A DNA stretch of 14,151 bases, taken from the NCBI GenBank assembly GCA_002314675.1, contig DCGZ01000021.1:1-14151 (forward strand), read 5' to 3'. Under the pieces are notes generated by a model, which saw only the letters and a program-made list of their open reading frames with translations, had not been told where the DNA came from and did no database searches. This stretch comes from Fibrobacter sp. UBA1765. GTDB taxonomy: Bacteria; Fibrobacterota; Fibrobacteria; Fibrobacterales; Fibrobacteraceae. The translations under genes and the position numbers were made by a program. Shown piece by piece: positions 1 through 7,034 of the stretch (positions are counted from its first letter, which is position 1; every line of letters begins with the position of its first letter).

Positions 1-443
1 ATACTGAATGGAGTGTTTTTATACCGCCATCCCACGGTTAAGTCAAGGCGTTTTGCATATACATGATTATAAGTTGCAAAGCTTGATTTTTCTGTATTCT
101 GGTAAGTATTTTCGGGAGCAATGCGAACGTTTACCGTATAATCCACAATGATGTCGTGAGCTACAACACCTGGCTGACCGACCCATTTTCTTTGCTTGGA
201 TATAACAACGGTCTCATATCCATTTTCATCAACGCTTGTACCATGCAATGAGGCAACGCCGACTGCAGAGAGTGAGTCTATAACTTCTCGAGCAACTTCG
301 TTAGCACCATCGCGGCCACGAATGCGAAGCAATACGTCACGGTTGCCGGCCTGCAAGGTGTAAACTCCCATAAGCATAAAGCCCATGACTGCTGCTGCCA
401 CAAGGACTTCCATTATGCCAAAGCCTTTTTTACCCTTGATCAT
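1..443 (-). CDS. PilV-like minor pseudopilin, C-terminus cut off by window edge
   Basis: The reading frame starts at ATG 443-441 and stays open to base 1, giving 147 residues with no stop, so the C-terminal end lies outside the window. The N-terminus has a class III (prepilin) signal: a short basic leader MIKGKKG, a cleavage point after Gly7, Phe at mature +1, Glu at mature +5, then a hydrophobic helix rich in Ala, Val and Met (roughly residues 8-31). The pattern GIMEVLVAAAVMGFML resembles the PilV/GspI class of minor pilins. Such proteins are cleaved by a prepilin peptidase and assembled from the inner membrane into a type IV pilus or type II secretion pseudopilus. The start codon overlaps the stop of the upstream pseudopilin gene as ATGA, which points to one operon and translational coupling. 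Membership of the family is clear; pilus versus secretion role cannot be decided here. Confidence 0.85.
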   Translation of the reverse strand, partial: MIKGKKGFGIMEVLVAAAVMGFMLMGVYTLQAGNRDVLLRIRGRDGANEVAREVIDSLSAVGVASLHGTSVDENGYETVVISKQRKWVGQPGVVAHDIIVDYTVNVRIAPENTYQNTEKSSFATYNHVYAKRLDLTVGWRYKNTPFS

Positions 444-1018
444 ATTTTGCTCCAGGTTGTACCGCCATCATGGGAAAGGTAAGAACCGAAACGATTTTCA
501 GAAGGAGTCTTTATAATGGCTGCACAGGTTTCTGTGTTTGCGGCACCATAGCAAAGTTTGTAAAAACCTTGTTCTGCACATCCATTATCGGCAGCACCTC
601 TAAAATTACTAAGACCTATGCGTGGTATGAAAAGAGAAATTTTATCATGTAGATTACAAGAGATGCCTTCTATTGTCGTTGATCCTGCAAAAAATGTAAC
701 TGGAGCATCAAGATCAACACGCATACTGTCAATAGCTCTGCCTTCACAGGAAGTGGATTCCGTTGTAAGAGGTGTGTTAGTTTGGTAGGCAGTCATTATA
801 GATCCTCTTACAGTTACACAAACAGAAGAATTAATCTGCTTAGACTGCATAGTGACTCTTTCCATGAATGCTGCGACATTCACGGCCGCATCACGAGTCC
901 TCGTATTAACGACCGCCTGTTGCAATGAAGAAACACCCATAGCAGAAAGAATGCCGATGATAGAAACCACCGCCATGAGTTCAACCAAGGTAAAGCCTTT
1001 CTTTGTACTCTTTCGCAT
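440..1018 (-). CDS. GspH/FimT-like prepilin-type pseudopilin, 192 aa
   Basis: The N-terminus is a textbook prepilin sequence: leader MRKSTKKG, cleavage after Gly8, mature start FTLVE with Glu at +5, then a hydrophobic helix to about residue 30. The length and the globular domain after a single N-terminal helix fit GspH/FimT-type minor pseudopilins, which sit at the tip of type IV pili or type II secretion pseudopili. The soluble part holds six cysteines (in contexts such as SSVCVT, STSCEG, NGCAEQ, KLCYG), so disulfides formed in the periplasm are plausible. An AAGGG lies only about two bases before the ATG, so the ribosome site is poorly spaced. The stop TGA overlaps the start of the next pseudopilin. 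It is the first gene of a minus-strand operon that continues past the left edge. The class is clear; the specific subfamily is an inference. Confidence 0.85.
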   Translation of the reverse strand: MRKSTKKGFTLVELMAVVSIIGILSAMGVSSLQQAVVNTRTRDAAVNVAAFMERVTMQSKQINSSVCVTVRGSIMTAYQTNTPLTTESTSCEGRAIDSMRVDLDAPVTFFAGSTTIEGISCNLHDKISLFIPRIGLSNFRGAADNGCAEQGFYKLCYGAANTETCAAIIKTPSENRFGSYLSHDGGTTWSKI

Positions 1019-1075
1019 ACCCTTAAATCTAGATTATTTTTAATGGAATGAAAAAAAGAATTAAAATTTGCCGAC

Positions 1076-1081
1076 TATAAT
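1076..1081 (+). promoter_or_regulatory. Candidate -10 element for lpxB-ispF
   Basis: A perfect TATAAT lies about 63 bases before the lpxB start, in the AT-rich 125-base gap between the divergent pseudopilin operon and lpxB. No good TTGACA-like -35 is found 16-18 bases upstream; that stretch is mostly A. It is a consensus match in an AT-rich region, so it may be chance. Confidence 0.3.
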
Positions 1082-1143
1082 TAAGGAAAAGTGGCTTAAA
1101 AATTGTACATTTCACTTAAAATTGAGAAGTTTTTGCAAGATTG

Positions 1144-2247
1144 ATGATGTCGACTTCGCACTTTATTCTTTTTTTAGCAGGTGAAGACTCCGGAGATATC
1201 CTGGGGGAGTGTGCTGTGCGTGCTGTCGTGGAGCGTGGGTTAGGGGCGCGTGGCATTGGCGGCATGCGTATGGTTAAAGCCGGGCTAGAGCGCCTGTTTG
1301 ATTTTGAACGCTTTCCGGTTTCTGGATTTTTAGATGTTTTGCCTCGAGCGTTGTTCTTTAAACGAACCTTGCGCAAAATGAAGTGTGAACTTGCGCGCCC
1401 TGAATGCGTTGGCTTTTGCGCCGTGGATTACCCTGGTTTGAACATGAAGCTTGTTGCATTTGCAAAAAAACTTGGCAAGCCAGTCTTGTACTTGGAGCCT
1501 CCCCAGGTTTTTGCGTGGAAGTCGCATCGTGCAAAGCTTTTGCATGGCGCAGATCTTGGGGTATTCTTCCCGTTTGAGAGTGATGCGTATGCAAGGTTTG
1601 GCGTGAAAACGCAAATGCTTACGCATCCGTTTTTGGAGAGCTTGCAAAATGTGGCTTGCGATGATCAACGCAAAAAAACAAGAAAAGTCTTGCTGCTGCC
1701 CGGGAGCCGCAAGGCCGTGTTGAAGCGTAACTTGCCGTTGTATGTGCATGTGGCAAAACTTTTAAAGTTGCAAGGGCTTGAACCGATTTTTGTTGCGGCC
1801 CGCGCAGAGCTTTTGCGTGAACTTGAATTTTTGAAAAATGAATTTTCTGTTCAAGTGGCGGGGGAGTGCAATGAACGCATTGTGTGTTATGGGGCTGCAC
1901 GAGCGGTGATTGCGCCTCCCGGGACATCGCTCTTTGAAGCTAGTGCATGTGGCTCGTTTTGTGTTGCGGCGATGCGCCCCGATGCGTTGACTTATGTGCT
2001 TGCAAGAATGTTCTTGAAGGTGGAGTGCCTTGCGTTACCGAACTTGCTTTTGGGTAAAAAAGTTTTCCCGGAAGTTATTGCACGGCCCTTTGAATTTGAA
2101 GCGACTGTTGCAGAACGTGTTGCTAGTGCGGTTGGCTGTGCTAGTGAAAACGCTGGTATGGAACTGAAAAAAATGCTTGAAAGCCTTTGCCGTTTGCCAA
2201 CGGTAAAATCATTTGTCGAAAGCTGGCTAGATTGTATTCCTCGTTAG
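1144..2247 (+). CDS. lpxB: Lipid-A-disaccharide synthase LpxB
   Basis: LpxB is the GT19 glycosyltransferase that joins UDP-2,3-diacylglucosamine and lipid X to form the lipid A disaccharide at the inner membrane, so the host makes lipopolysaccharide. Family landmarks occur in order: AGEDSGD near residues 12-18, GIGGMRM near 38, DYPGLN near 95, PPQVFAWK near 119, FFPFE near 141, LLPGSR near 184, GTSLFE near 260 and LPNLLLGKK near 298. The length of about 367 residues is normal (E. coli has 382). Some positions differ from E. coli: PPQVFAW for SPSVWAW, and THP where GHT is seen. The start is uncertain: TTG 1141, ATG 1144 and ATG 1147 are consecutive codons, and the upstream GAGAAG and AAGA are poorly spaced, so I chose the first ATG. 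ispF follows after 47 bases on the same strand. Confidence 0.92.
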   Translation: MMSTSHFILFLAGEDSGDILGECAVRAVVERGLGARGIGGMRMVKAGLERLFDFERFPVSGFLDVLPRALFFKRTLRKMKCELARPECVGFCAVDYPGLNMKLVAFAKKLGKPVLYLEPPQVFAWKSHRAKLLHGADLGVFFPFESDAYARFGVKTQMLTHPFLESLQNVACDDQRKKTRKVLLLPGSRKAVLKRNLPLYVHVAKLLKLQGLEPIFVAARAELLRELEFLKNEFSVQVAGECNERIVCYGAARAVIAPPGTSLFEASACGSFCVAAMRPDALTYVLARMFLKVECLALPNLLLGKKVFPEVIARPFEFEATVAERVASAVGCASENAGMELKKMLESLCRLPTVKSFVESWLDCIPR

Positions 2248-2294
2248 CTTTCGCGAAGGCGTTTATTCTATATTGCTAAAAAAAGGATTTTATT

Positions 2295-2780
2295 ATGGAT
2301 AAGATTTATCGTTCCGGTATCGGTTTTGATGTTCACAAGCTTGTTGAAGGCCGCAAGTGCATTATTGGTGGCGTTGATATCCCTTACGAAAAGGGATTGC
2401 TTGGCCATAGCGATGCTGATGTTTTGCTGCATGCAATTAGTGACGCCCTGCTTGGTGCCGCAGGCCTTGGTGACATTGGGACGTATTTCCCGGATACAGA
2501 CCCTGCGTTCAAGGGTGCCGATAGCCTGGAACTTCTCCGAAAAGTTGGCGAAGAAGTTTCAAAGGCTGGCTATGAAATCATCAATATCGATAGTATCGTG
2601 ATGTGCGAACGCCCGAAGGTGAATCCGCACAAGGAACAGATGAAGGCAAACATTGCCCGCGTTTTAAACCTTGATGTAAAGCAGATTGGCATCAAGGGCA
2701 CGACCACCGAAAAGCTTGGCTTTACCGGTCGTGGCGAAGGCATCGCAAGCCAGGCTGTGGCAATGGTTCGTAGCCGTTAA
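2295..2780 (+). CDS. ispF: 2-C-methyl-D-erythritol 2,4-cyclodiphosphate synthase IspF
   Basis: IspF converts 4-diphosphocytidyl-2-C-methyl-erythritol 2-phosphate to the cyclodiphosphate in the cytosolic MEP isoprenoid pathway. The 161-residue length is typical of this trimeric enzyme. Signature motifs are present: GIGFDVH (metal ligands Asp12 and His14), GHSDADVLLHA with the third metal ligand His46, GDIGTYFPDTDP, and TTEKLGFTGRGEGIA near the C-terminus. AAAAGGAT eight bases before the ATG is a good ribosome site and fixes the start. It follows lpxB by 47 bases and is probably in the same transcript. Its TAA stop sits in TTAA, whose other strand supplies the stop of the convergent outer-membrane protein gene. 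Confidence 0.97.
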   Translation: MDKIYRSGIGFDVHKLVEGRKCIIGGVDIPYEKGLLGHSDADVLLHAISDALLGAAGLGDIGTYFPDTDPAFKGADSLELLRKVGEEVSKAGYEIINIDSIVMCERPKVNPHKEQMKANIARVLNLDVKQIGIKGTTTEKLGFTGRGEGIASQAVAMVRSR

Positions 2781-3754
2781 ACGCCAAGAGCGACTTTCAT
2801 GGTCAAGCTAAAGCCATGGAAGGTGTGGTCCATTGGTTCATAGGTGTTAAAGAAGTATTCGCCGTGAACCCACATAGAAATTCGTTTACCGCGGTTGAGT
2901 AGTACGCCTGCGCCTGCGTGGGCCTGTATGCCGTTGTCATCGTATTCTATGGAATTCCAGTCGCCGTCAATATTGAAGTTTGTAGTTGCTAGGCCAAGCC
3001 CGAGGTAAGGTGAAATGGAACCTGTTAGAATCGGGTAGTAGAACGAAATGCCAAAAGAAACGTAATCGGTTTCAATCTTGTTGTACCTGGAATAATAGTA
3101 GCCAGATTCGTCGTCGCTAAGTTCTAGGGTGTTGTTCTTGTAGGCAAAATCAAGATTGATAACTGTAATCAAGTTCTTGGCATCATACGCTACAAAGAAA
3201 TCATAGGTCGAAAGTGGCTCGTGGTCTGTGAATTCGTTGATTTCGTTGCCAATGAATTTTGTAAGTCCAATGCCAAGGCCAAAGTACATATTGATGTCGC
3301 GAGGCTTTTGTGGCTTTACAATAGGTTCAACTGCGGCTGCCTTTTGCGGCTTTGCAACTTCGGCGGGGCGGGGCGCAGATGCATAAACAGATTTTCTTGG
3401 AGTAACGCCGAATTCCTTTGCAAGCTGTTGTAGCGCCTCATCAATGTTTTCGTCGTTTGCTGCCTTTTGTTGGCCGCTCCAAAGCATAGCGTTGGAGTTG
3501 TCTGCTAATTTTGCAAAAATGATTGAGTTTTTTCCAATTTTAGAAACGCTTAAAGTTGCCTTGCTTTGGCAGTTCGTATCTACAATTTGATAATTGCCTT
3601 GGGTTTCAAGGTAAAGCCCAAAGAGTTCGGTAATGGAGGCCTTGGTTTCTTCTGAAAAGGCAGTGGCCTGAACCTTGTCTAGGCAAATTGGTTCGGCTGC
3701 AAAGAGTGCGCTAGAAAGCGCAAGGACAGTTGTAAAGAATGTGAACTTTTTCAT
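2777..3754 (-). CDS. Outer-membrane beta-barrel protein with N-terminal periplasmic domain, 325 aa
   Basis: No specific name is recognised. Residues 1-19 or so form a Sec signal peptide (MKKF, hydrophobic core, cleavage near LFA-A). Residues about 21-118 form a small alpha/beta domain with two cysteines, Cys24 and Cys62, able to form a disulfide; its style (a helix, then YQIVD and alternating strands) is loosely like CsgG, LpoB or FlgO periplasmic domains, which is only an inference. Residues about 119-153 are a Pro/Ala/Lys linker of the type that spans periplasm or binds cell wall. From residue 154 onward, alternating aromatic and small residues (MYFGLGIGLTKF, SPYLGLGLATTNF, HAGAGVLL) fit a small outer-membrane barrel of about eight strands. 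The protein ends in Val, not the usual Phe or Tyr. No clear ribosome site precedes the ATG. It lies downstream of metK behind a terminator, so it probably has its own promoter. Confidence 0.8.
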   Translation of the reverse strand: MKKFTFFTTVLALSSALFAAEPICLDKVQATAFSEETKASITELFGLYLETQGNYQIVDTNCQSKATLSVSKIGKNSIIFAKLADNSNAMLWSGQQKAANDENIDEALQQLAKEFGVTPRKSVYASAPRPAEVAKPQKAAAVEPIVKPQKPRDINMYFGLGIGLTKFIGNEINEFTDHEPLSTYDFFVAYDAKNLITVINLDFAYKNNTLELSDDESGYYYSRYNKIETDYVSFGISFYYPILTGSISPYLGLGLATTNFNIDGDWNSIEYDDNGIQAHAGAGVLLNRGKRISMWVHGEYFFNTYEPMDHTFHGFSLTMKVALGV

Positions 3755-3810
3755 AAGTTTAAATTTATAAAAAGCTGATACTTAGTTTTGCTTTCTCTAG
3801 AAATTGGCAT

Positions 3811-3842
3811 AAAAAAAAGGTCCAGTGATAACACCGAACCTT
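3811..3842 (-). terminator. Rho-independent terminator of metK
   Basis: On the minus strand an 11-pair stem, AAGGTTCGGTG with CACTGGACCTT (two G-U pairs in RNA), closes a four-base TTAT loop and runs into a T tract of eight, two of them within the stem. It begins about 58 bases after the metK stop, and separates metK from the outer-membrane protein gene on the same strand. Confidence 0.85.
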
Positions 3843-3900
3843 AAAATCAAATTTTTGGATATTCTGATTTTATCGAGATTTGCGTGCGATCAAGATTTGA

Positions 3901-5094
3901 TTACTTGATCTTTGCAGCCTTCTTGAGTGCTGCAGCCTTGTCGGTCTTTTCCCAAGTGAAGCGCTTGCCTTCGCGACCGAAGTGACCAAGGGCTGCTGTT
4001 GCAAAGTAGCCTGGCTTCTTGAGGTCAAGCATCTTGTTGAGGCCGGCCGGGGAGAGGTCGAAGTTCTTTGCAACGAGTGCTTCGATTTCGCGGTCGTCGA
4101 TCTTGCCTGTGCCGAAGGTATTTACAAGAACGGAAACCGGCTTGGAGTAACCGATTGCGTATGCAACCTGGACTTCGCAACGGCGTGCAAGGCCTGCGGC
4201 AACAATGTTCTTGGCAACGTAACGTGCTGCGTATGCGCCGCTGCGGTCAACCTTGCTCGGGTCCTTACCGCTGAATGCGCCACCGCCGTGACGGCCCATG
4301 CCACCGTATGTATCGACGATGATCTTGCGACCTGTAAGACCGCAGTCGCCGTGCGGGCCACCAACAACGAACTTGCCTGTCGGGTTGATGAGGTAACGGG
4401 TCTTCTTGTCGAGGAGCTTTGCCGGAATCACCTTCTTGATGAGCTTTTCGATGATTTCCTTTTCGATCTGGCTGTGCTTGAGTTCCTTGCCGTTTACCTT
4501 TTCTTCGTGCTGGGTACTGATAACGACTGTGTCTACGCGGACCGGCTTGTCGTTTTCGTCATATTCAACAGTAACCTGGGATTTGGCATCTGGGCGGAGC
4601 CACTTGATCTTGCCTGTTTCGCGAAGGTTCTGGATTTCTTCCATGAGCTTGTGTGCAAGGCTGATCGGGAGCGGCATGAGTTCCTTGGTGTCGTCGCAAG
4701 CGTAGCCGAACATCATGCCCTGGTCGCCAGCGCCCTGCTTATCGTCTTCCTTGCCGTCTGCTGCCTTGGCATCGACGCCTTGTGCGATGTCTGGGGACTG
4801 CTTGTCTACTGCAACGAGAACAGCGCAGCTCTTGTAGTCAAAACCGATTTCGGAATCGGTGTAGCCGATGTGCTTGATTGTCTTGCGGGCGATTGCCTGG
4901 TAGTCGATGTCTGCCTTTGTGGTAATTTCGCCGGAAATAACGACGAGGCCTGTGTTTACGAGAGTTTCGCAAGCAACGCGGCTGCTCGGGTCCTGTTCAA
5001 GGCAGGCGTCAAGGATTGCGTCGGAAATCTGGTCGCAGACCTTGTCTGGGTGGCCTTTGGAAACAGATTCGGAAGTAAAAAGATAGTGGGCCAT
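3901..5094 (-). CDS. metK: S-adenosylmethionine synthetase MetK
   Basis: MetK makes S-adenosylmethionine from methionine and ATP, releasing phosphate and pyrophosphate; it is a cytosolic tetramer in most bacteria. The 397-residue product shows all landmark motifs: SVSKGHPDKVCDQISD (His15 and Asp17 near ATP), GAGDQGMMFGYACD at about 121-134, GGPHGDCGLTGRK from about 245, and HGGGAFSGKDPSKVDRS with the lysine of the phosphate site. The start was chosen at MAHYLF (ATG 5094-5092) because CAGGAG lies about six bases before it and homologues begin there; an in-frame ATG 60 bases further upstream would add a 20-residue extension unlike the family. A terminator follows the gene. The 262-base leader region back to purF shows no SAM riboswitch that I can recognise. 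Confidence 0.97.
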   Translation of the reverse strand: MAHYLFTSESVSKGHPDKVCDQISDAILDACLEQDPSSRVACETLVNTGLVVISGEITTKADIDYQAIARKTIKHIGYTDSEIGFDYKSCAVLVAVDKQSPDIAQGVDAKAADGKEDDKQGAGDQGMMFGYACDDTKELMPLPISLAHKLMEEIQNLRETGKIKWLRPDAKSQVTVEYDENDKPVRVDTVVISTQHEEKVNGKELKHSQIEKEIIEKLIKKVIPAKLLDKKTRYLINPTGKFVVGGPHGDCGLTGRKIIVDTYGGMGRHGGGAFSGKDPSKVDRSGAYAARYVAKNIVAAGLARRCEVQVAYAIGYSKPVSVLVNTFGTGKIDDREIEALVAKNFDLSPAGLNKMLDLKKPGYFATAALGHFGREGKRFTWEKTDKAAALKKAAKIK

Positions 5095-5298
5095 TTGGCA
5101 CTCCTGTAAATGTTTGCAACGCCGAAAAGAAAGTCGCATTTTTGACAAACCCAAGCGTTGAAAAACAATGGTTTTAAATTATCTATGCGTAAATGTAGAA
5201 AAACGCATAAATAAAGGCAAGTGCGAGAAGCAATAAAGTGCCTGTAAGCGCATTTTTTAATGTTCGTGGTAGGCGGGGAATGCTGGCTTTATGGTAGG
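5095..5298 (-). other. Intergenic region upstream of metK, with a possible gene remnant
   Basis: This AT-rich spacer must hold the metK promoter, but I cannot fix it: several TTG-containing -35 candidates have only weak -10 partners. The minus-strand frame from 5281 to a TAG at 5183-5185 would encode a hydrophobic stretch, ALTGTLLLLALAFIYAFF, preceded by basic residues, yet no ATG, GTG or TTG start precedes it within the open frame. It may be the tail of a decayed membrane protein or chance. A small inverted repeat, ATGCGT at 5185-5190 and ACGCAT at 5203-5208, lies at its end. Confidence 0.3.
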
Positions 5299-5325
5299 AA
5301 AAAGCCTCTCCAAAGCGGAGAGGCT
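5299..5325 (-). terminator. Rho-independent terminator of purF
   Basis: On the minus strand AGCCTCTCC, loop GCTTT, GGAGAGGCT forms a perfect nine-pair GC-rich stem followed by a short T run (five T with the stem edge). It starts about 30 bases after the purF stop and separates purF from metK. Confidence 0.85.
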
Positions 5326-5356
5326 GTTGAAACAGGGCGGCTTTCTAAGCCCAAAA

Positions 5357-6742
5357 TTAACCACAGCGAGTTTTGCTGGAGTCAACCCCGATGTAATCCG
5401 GGTAGTTATTGTCGAAGCATGCCGCGCAATAGCTATCGCCATCGCCTGTGCATTCCTTCATGCCTTCTACACTCAGGTAACCGAGGCTTTCGACGCCAAG
5501 CATGTTTGCTATTTCCTTTGGAGTCATGGAGCTGGCAGCAAGTTCGCCCTGGCTCGGGAAGTCCATGCCAAAGAAGCAAGGGTGTGCAACCGGAGGACTT
5601 GCGATGCGGATATGCACTTCGAGAGCGCCCGCATCGCGGAGCATCTTGGAAAGAATCTTGAGCGTTGTGCCGCGAACGATGGAGTCTTCTACAACGCAGA
5701 CACGCTTGTTCTTTAACACGCCCTCGATCGGGTTGAACTTGAGCTTTACCTTTTGCTCACGAACGTTCTGGGTCGGGTCGATGAAGGTTCGGCCAACGTA
5801 GTGGTTTCTGAGCAAGCCGATTTCGAAACGGATGCCGCTTGCCTGTGCATAACCAAGAGCCGCTGTCGTTGCGCTGTCAGGAACGCTGATCACGATGTCT
5901 GCGTCTACCGGGCATTCCTTGGCGAGCTGCTTACCCATTTTGCGGCGCACCTTGTCGCAGGACTGTTCAAAGACCTTGGAATCCGGGCGGCTAAAGTAGA
6001 TGTATTCAAAAATGCAGTGGGCCTTGCGCGGCTTGTGCGTAAAGCTTTCGGAATGGAGTCCGTTGCTTGTGATAGTCAGGAATTCGCCGGGCTGAATGTC
6101 GCGAACGTAATTTGCTCCGAGCAAATCGAATGCGCAGGTTTCGCTAGCGACGCACCAGGCCTTGCCCATGCGCGCAATGGAGAGTGGGCGGAATCCGTAA
6201 CCGTCGCGAGCTACAAACATGGTGTCTTTGCTTATAAAAATAAGGCAGAAGCTACCTGTAAACTTAGCCACTGCCTTCTTGATTGCCTCGCCAAGCGTTT
6301 CTGCTTCGGTGCGGGCAATTTCGTGCAAGAGAATTTCGGAATCAGAGGTTGTCTGGAAAATGTGACCTTCGTTTTCCATTTCTTGACGGAGCTCGTTTGC
6401 ATTGGTAATGTTACCGTTGTGGGCTACTGCGAGCTGGCCCCATTTGCAACTCACAAGAATCGGCTGCGCATTTGCGAGCGTGCTTGCGCCGGTTGTACTG
6501 TAACGGACATGTCCGATACCGGCAAAGCCCTGGAGTTCATCGATGTCGTGTTCGCTAAGTAGGGTAGATACTAGCCCCATGGATTTTCGAACGCGAATCT
6601 TTTCGCCGTCTGTAACTGCAAAACCTGCGGATTCCTGACCGCGATGCTGGAGTGCATACAGACCCATAGTAATATTACGTACGACGCAGTCACCGTTATA
6701 GATGCCTATCACGCCGCATTCTTCGTGCAATTCGTCGAGCAT
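5357..6742 (-). CDS. purF: Amidophosphoribosyltransferase PurF, iron-sulfur type with propeptide
   Basis: PurF transfers ammonia from glutamine to PRPP to make phosphoribosylamine, the first committed step of purine synthesis. The 461-residue protein has the N-terminal glutaminase domain, beginning with propeptide MLDELHEE before the predicted catalytic Cys9 (CGVIGIY), and motifs LQHRGQESAG, GHVRYSTTG and VAHNGNI. The C-terminal phosphoribosyltransferase domain has the PRPP loop VCVVEDSIVRGTT at about 348-360. Cys243 (AHCIFEYIYF), Cys389 (HPCFFG), Cys439 and Cys442 (YCAACF) match the four [4Fe-4S] ligands of the Bacillus subtilis type, so this is expected to be the oxygen-sensitive, propeptide-processed class rather than the E. 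coli type. AGAGG four bases before the ATG supports the start. It stands alone with its own terminator and no other pur gene nearby. Confidence 0.97.
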   Translation of the reverse strand: MLDELHEECGVIGIYNGDCVVRNITMGLYALQHRGQESAGFAVTDGEKIRVRKSMGLVSTLLSEHDIDELQGFAGIGHVRYSTTGASTLANAQPILVSCKWGQLAVAHNGNITNANELRQEMENEGHIFQTTSDSEILLHEIARTEAETLGEAIKKAVAKFTGSFCLIFISKDTMFVARDGYGFRPLSIARMGKAWCVASETCAFDLLGANYVRDIQPGEFLTITSNGLHSESFTHKPRKAHCIFEYIYFSRPDSKVFEQSCDKVRRKMGKQLAKECPVDADIVISVPDSATTAALGYAQASGIRFEIGLLRNHYVGRTFIDPTQNVREQKVKLKFNPIEGVLKNKRVCVVEDSIVRGTTLKILSKMLRDAGALEVHIRIASPPVAHPCFFGMDFPSQGELAASSMTPKEIANMLGVESLGYLSVEGMKECTGDGDSYCAACFDNNYPDYIGVDSSKTRCG

Positions 6743-6906
6743 AACGCCTCTTTGAAATGTAAGCTTCCCTTGCCTTAAAGGCCATAGCCCACCCGGGCGG
6801 GTGCAAGCGGGGAAACGAGCAATAAAAAATTAGGTAAAGGGGTGAAAAAAAATTTTAAATGACGAATTTCAGTTTTTTTGGAATAAAAAAATAATGCTTG
6901 TCGATA

Positions 6907-6929
6907 TATGCAATTGACATAATTGTATA
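6907..6929. promoter_or_regulatory. Imperfect palindrome, possible operator upstream of the AAA ATPase gene
   Basis: TATGCAATT and AATTGTATA face each other around a five-base GACAT centre, with a single mismatch across nine pairs. It lies about 105 bases before the ATPase start and about 165 bases before the purF start. The size fits a dimeric regulator site, but AT-rich sequence makes chance palindromes common. Confidence 0.3.
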
Positions 6930-6983
6930 AAAAGGATCTTGTTTTTCAAAAAACGTAAAATTTGCAGACGGCGTTCTAAATAC

Positions 6984-7013
6984 TTGCCCTTTGGGAATTC
7001 TGGTATATATAAA
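6984..7013 (+). promoter_or_regulatory. Candidate sigma70-type promoter of the AAA ATPase gene
   Basis: TTGCCC at 6984-6989 is followed after 16 bases by TATATA (7006-7011), or after 18 bases by TATAAA (7008-7013). Transcription would then begin near 7018-7020, giving a short leader carrying GGAGA before ATG 7035. The spacing is reasonable but the call rests on sequence alone. Confidence 0.4.
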
Positions 7014-7034
7014 AAAGAAAAATGGAGAAAATCT

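Larger units (their letters stand above)
6743..7034. other. Divergent intergenic region between purF and the AAA ATPase gene
   Basis: This 292-base gap holds the promoters for both divergent genes. The purF side has a GC-rich palindrome at 6791-6804 (CACCC, GGGC, GGGTG), standing out in AT-rich DNA; in the purF leader RNA it would form a five-pair hairpin with a tetraloop. The ATPase side holds an imperfect 23-base palindrome at 6907-6929 and a promoter candidate at 6984-7013. I see no gene or RNA of known type in it. Confidence 0.5.

Noticed and set aside
470..652. Small plus-strand open frame opposite the pseudopilin gene
   Set aside because: It lies wholly antisense to a clear GspH/FimT-like gene and shows no feature of its own.
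3982..5109. 375-codon open frame on the plus strand opposite metK
   Set aside because: It is the mirror of a strongly biased coding sequence; the product is a Val/Leu/Cys/Ala-rich string with no domain, while metK is unmistakable.
5095..5154. A 20-residue N-terminal extension of MetK from an upstream in-frame ATG
   Set aside because: The family starts at MAHYLFTSES and a good CAGGAG lies just before that ATG; the extension is basic, cysteine-containing and unlike homologues.
5095..5298. SAM riboswitch upstream of metK
   Set aside because: I looked for the conserved SAM-I core and an associated terminator or anti-terminator in the minus-strand leader and saw neither; covariance-model search would settle it.
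5753..6562. 269-codon open frame on the plus strand opposite purF
   Set aside because: Antisense to conserved PurF motifs and without any recognisable protein feature.
6939..7034. Upstream TTG start adding 32 residues to the AAA ATPase
   Set aside because: The stretch covers the promoter candidate, is AT-rich and basic, and the ATG at 7035 has a well-placed GGAGA.
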